Assembly (NCBI GenBank): GCA_021647785.1
Contig: JAKIUC010000008.1
Span: forward strand, 29,286 to 93,285
Direction of reading: 5' to 3'
Length of the DNA stretch: 64,000 nt
Source of the DNA: Melioribacteraceae bacterium
Lineage (GTDB): Bacteria; Bacteroidota; Ignavibacteria; Ignavibacteriales; Melioribacteraceae
Shown here: in pieces, positions 61,628 through 64,000 of the stretch
How positions within the stretch are numbered: position 1 is the first letter of the stretch
How the letters are laid out: the number at the start of each line of letters is the position of its first letter
Notes under the pieces: model-generated
The model's input: the letters and a program-made list of their open reading frames with translations, nothing else
What the model was told of the DNA's origin: nothing
Databases searched by the model: none
Translations under genes and position numbers: made by a program

Positions 61628-63730
61628 CACCGATTTTCACGTCCTACTTCACACGTAATTTAATTTTTTAGAATTTCTCCCTCTGTGAAATTCCTACGGA
61701 CAACACCAATGTAATCAATGAGTTAACTCTCTTTGGCAGTTATTGTTTTTCAAATAGACACGTGTGCATAAGCATATGATAGTGTTATAAACATTAGATA
61801 AAAAGCAACACTGTGTCTCAGTAATACTCCAAGCCCCCTTTAATTCAAGAGATATACAGTTTTATTTGCTTTTTTGTTAACAATTAGTTAAATTAGTATA
61901 TCCTTATCACGGTCATAAAGGTACGTATTTTGAAACCAATAGATTTCTTTCTTGAACCTCAATCGGTTTATCAAAAGCAATATGAAGCTTTGAGGTGTTA
62001 TTACATCGAAAAAAAATCAGCCAAAGAAGTAGCTAAAATGTTTGGATACAAACATCGGGGGTTCACTACAATTGTCACTGAATTCAACGCTAAATTAAAG
62101 AACACCTCGGGAGAAGATGTGTTTTTCAAATCCATTAGAAAAGGGAGAAAACCAACCCAGAAAATTAACGATGCACGTTCTATGGTAATTGCATTAAGAA
62201 AACAATATCATTCTGTTGATGAGATTAAAGTTATTCTCAATAGTAAGGATATTTCGATTAGTGAAAAAAGTATATACTGCATCATAAAATCAGAAGGGTT
62301 TGGCAGATTACCACGAAGAGAAAAACTGGTTAAGCAACAACTACTCCCGAAGGGATGGATTTCCAAAAAAGAGACTATAACGGCAGAAAAGAGTGTCGTA
62401 TGTAAATATGATCAACCCGAAGAATTCAAAAGCAGCTCAGCTGGCACTCTTTGCTTTTTACCAATAATAAAAGAATTAGGAATAGATAAGATAATTGAAA
62501 ACTCGGATTATCCAGAAACAAAATCGTTAAGTAGATTAAATTCCCTACTATCATTCATCGCGTTAAAAGCAAATAGCATTAGCCGGTATTCACAAGATGA
62601 CTTATGGTGTATGGATAAAGGTATGGGAATGTTTTCCGGTCTTAATGTACTACCAAAGGCAGCATGGTTTTCTTCATATTCTCATAGGGTCACGAGCAAT
62701 TCAAATCTTCTATTCTTAAAGGAATTACACAAAGTATGGCAAGATAATGATTTGTTGGGAGATACTTCCAATCTTGATTTTACCACCATCCCTTATTGGG
62801 GAGAAGATAGTCATCTGGAAAATAATTGGTCTGGAAAAAGGAACAAAGCTTTATCTAGTCTGCTTGCTGTATTGGCTCATGATCCGGATTCTGGAATTAT
62901 TGATTACGGAAATGCTAATATTAGACACGAAAACGAAAGCGATACGGTAATAGAATTTTTAGATTTTTATAAAAGCAACCCCAAGAATCAAGGTAACTTA
63001 AAATATCTGGTTTTCGATAGCAAGTTCACCAATTACCAGAATCTTAATAAACTCAACAAACAAGGTGTTTGCTTTTTGACTATTAGAAGACGAGGGCAAA
63101 AGATTGTAGAACATATTAACCAAATTGATAAAAAACAATGGAAAACTATTCGAGTACCTTCTTCTGCTAATAAAAAGAGAACGCTAAAAGTTTATGACCA
63201 TAAAACTAAACTAAATGGATATGATGGCGAGGTAAGGGAAATATACATAACCGGTAACGGAAAAATAAAACCGGCAATAATTATTCTAAATGACTTCAGC
63301 CTAAAAACAGAACAAGTCGTTCATAAATATGCTAAAAGGTGGCTGGTAGAGAAAGTAATAGCTGAACAAATAAGCTTTTTTCATCTAAACTCTGTTTCAT
63401 CATCAATGGTGGTAAAAGTTGACTTCGATTTAACTATCTCTATTCTGACTCATAACTTATACAGAATCTTTGCTATGAAAACAGAACGACATACTGGTTA
63501 TACAGCAAAATCAATGTTCGAAAAAATATTGTTCAATTCTGCCGATATCAAAGTCAATGATGAAGAAATAATCGTTTTCTTAAAGAAAAAAAGATCACTT
63601 CCTCTATTGTTAGAAATAATGGAAGAATACAAAGATCAAAAAATACCATGGTTGAGTAACAAAAAAATAATCTTTAAAGGTGCATCATATAGCTGATTAT
63701 ACGTGTCGTGGTTTTCCGTGAAAATCGGTG
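61628..63730 (+). mobile_element. Complete insertion sequence with terminal inverted repeats
   Basis: Left end CACCGATTTTCACG (61628-61641) and right end CGTGAAAATCGGTG (63717-63730) are perfect 14-base inverted repeats; an ACACGTA word continues the similarity inward to about 30 bases with one gap. The 2103-base element carries one transposase gene. The flanks (TTAATTAAA on the left, ATAAACTG on the right) do not form a clear target duplication, which suggests a deletion or rearrangement after insertion. Confidence 0.85.
61930..63696 (+). CDS. DDE transposase (IS4-superfamily type)
   Basis: 588 residues from a TTG start with AAAGG upstream. The N-terminal region (about 10-150) has helix-turn-helix character (Ser-Ala-Lys-Glu-Val-Ala-Lys-Met-Phe-Gly-Tyr). 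The catalytic core shows an Asp in Asn-Leu-Asp-Phe-Thr-Thr-Ile-Pro, a second Asp in Val-Phe-Asp-Ser-Lys-Phe-Thr-Asn-Tyr, and Glu in Lys-Val-Ile-Ala-Glu-Gln-Ile-Ser-Phe-Phe-His, with the long insertion before the Glu typical of IS4-like transposases. The frame is uninterrupted, so the element may be active. The exact IS family is not assigned. Confidence 0.85.
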   Translation: MKPIDFFLEPQSVYQKQYEALRCYYIEKKSAKEVAKMFGYKHRGFTTIVTEFNAKLKNTSGEDVFFKSIRKGRKPTQKINDARSMVIALRKQYHSVDEIKVILNSKDISISEKSIYCIIKSEGFGRLPRREKLVKQQLLPKGWISKKETITAEKSVVCKYDQPEEFKSSSAGTLCFLPIIKELGIDKIIENSDYPETKSLSRLNSLLSFIALKANSISRYSQDDLWCMDKGMGMFSGLNVLPKAAWFSSYSHRVTSNSNLLFLKELHKVWQDNDLLGDTSNLDFTTIPYWGEDSHLENNWSGKRNKALSSLLAVLAHDPDSGIIDYGNANIRHENESDTVIEFLDFYKSNPKNQGNLKYLVFDSKFTNYQNLNKLNKQGVCFLTIRRRGQKIVEHINQIDKKQWKTIRVPSSANKKRTLKVYDHKTKLNGYDGEVREIYITGNGKIKPAIIILNDFSLKTEQVVHKYAKRWLVEKVIAEQISFFHLNSVSSSMVVKVDFDLTISILTHNLYRIFAMKTERHTGYTAKSMFEKILFNSADIKVNDEEIIVFLKKKRSLPLLLEIMEEYKDQKIPWLSNKKIIFKGASYS

Positions 63731-63890
63731 ATAAACTGAATGTTCGAAAGAACTTTACATAAATTAAAAAAAATGGAGTTTAGAAATTGAAATGAATATT
63801 ATTTTGTTTTTAAGTTTTGGCATTTGTTCTTTTTTTTTTTGAATATTATTCCGAGCAGAAAGGCAACAAAAATGTACTTAGGAGGAAAAG

Positions 63891-64000
63891 ATGTCTAATA
63901 ATAAAAGTATAATTTTAGATGAGTTTGAAAATGCGATATTTGAAATTTATGAAAGAAGTCATCTAACCCATAATCTCCACAAGTGCATCAAAAACATTTT
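63891..64000 (+). CDS. Unknown protein, 3'-partial
   Basis: ATG 63891 has an excellent Shine-Dalgarno (AGGAGG six bases upstream) and opens a frame of 36 codons to the window edge, beginning Met-Ser-Asn-Asn-Lys-Ser-Ile-Ile-Leu-Asp-Glu-Phe-Glu. It is soluble in character and no family can be recognised from this fragment. Confidence 0.6.
   Translation, partial: MSNNKSIILDEFENAIFEIYERSHLTHNLHKCIKNI

Noticed and set aside
63731..63890. Missing N-terminal part of the methyltransferase on the far side of the IS
   Set aside because: All three minus-strand frames hit stop codons quickly and show no family motif.

Overview
The window is AT-rich DNA of a Gram-negative bacterium, most likely a member of the Ignavibacteria/Chlorobi side of the Bacteroidota. 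The evidence is a type IX secretion system (T9SS) pair (PorU sortase, PorV shuttle), several secreted proteins ending in PNPF-type C-terminal sorting domains (one with the Asn-Tyr-Pro-Asn-Pro-Phe-Asn-Pro-Ser form common in Ignavibacteria), PorV/PorQ-family outer-membrane proteins, LptF/LptG permeases, TonB proteins and an RND efflux set. There is no CRISPR array and no prophage. Taxonomy is inferred from these families only. Layout: 1-3770 is a polysaccharide/envelope cluster (two processive family 2 glycosyltransferases, a NodB deacetylase, a site-2 protease). 3773-5620 is a chemoreceptor. 5877-12061 is a T9SS cargo cluster: two near-identical beta-propeller proteins with different sorting domains, a lipoprotein and two PorV/PorQ-family barrels. 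12093-14187 holds a FemAB/GNAT-like protein and a family 4 glycosyltransferase, followed by SRP RNA and tRNA-Phe. 14799-17263 is a pair of LPS-export permeases and 17479-18462 is phosphate acetyltransferase. 18660-32109 is a T9SS/surface-protein region: PorU, PorV, an M6-like protein whose zinc motif is lost, a shortened PDDEXK protein, a peptidase-MA/TolB/barrel protein and a DUF5683-like protein. 32112-34437 has a Phd/PIN toxin-antitoxin pair, transposon debris, a lipoprotein and Hsp20. 34789-41606 has beta-hexosaminidase, a ROK sugar kinase, an L,D-transpeptidase, an orphan DNA methyltransferase, a HisH homologue without its catalytic Cys and His, and AsnS. 41618-46940 has an NhaD-type antiporter, a small unknown protein, NAD(P)HX repair, VanZ and two tandem TonB proteins. 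47187-54857 has an RlmG-like methyltransferase and a TetR-TolC-adaptor-RND efflux operon with a palindromic operator. 54857-55664 is a compact element: a frameshifted four-helix-bundle gene between mirrored repeat arrays. 55754-60936 has an ABC ATPase, a YdcF-like protein, NusB, an MFS transporter and a lipase-like hydrolase. 61003-63730 is a 5'-truncated methyltransferase abutting a complete insertion sequence with terminal inverted repeats, and the window ends in the first 36 codons of an unknown gene. The points that most deserve a second look are the four-helix-bundle element with its mirrored arrays, two apparent pseudoenzymes (M6-like and HisH-like), the twin propeller proteins with exchanged sorting domains beside private PorV-like barrels, and several families of palindromic dispersed repeats in the gaps.
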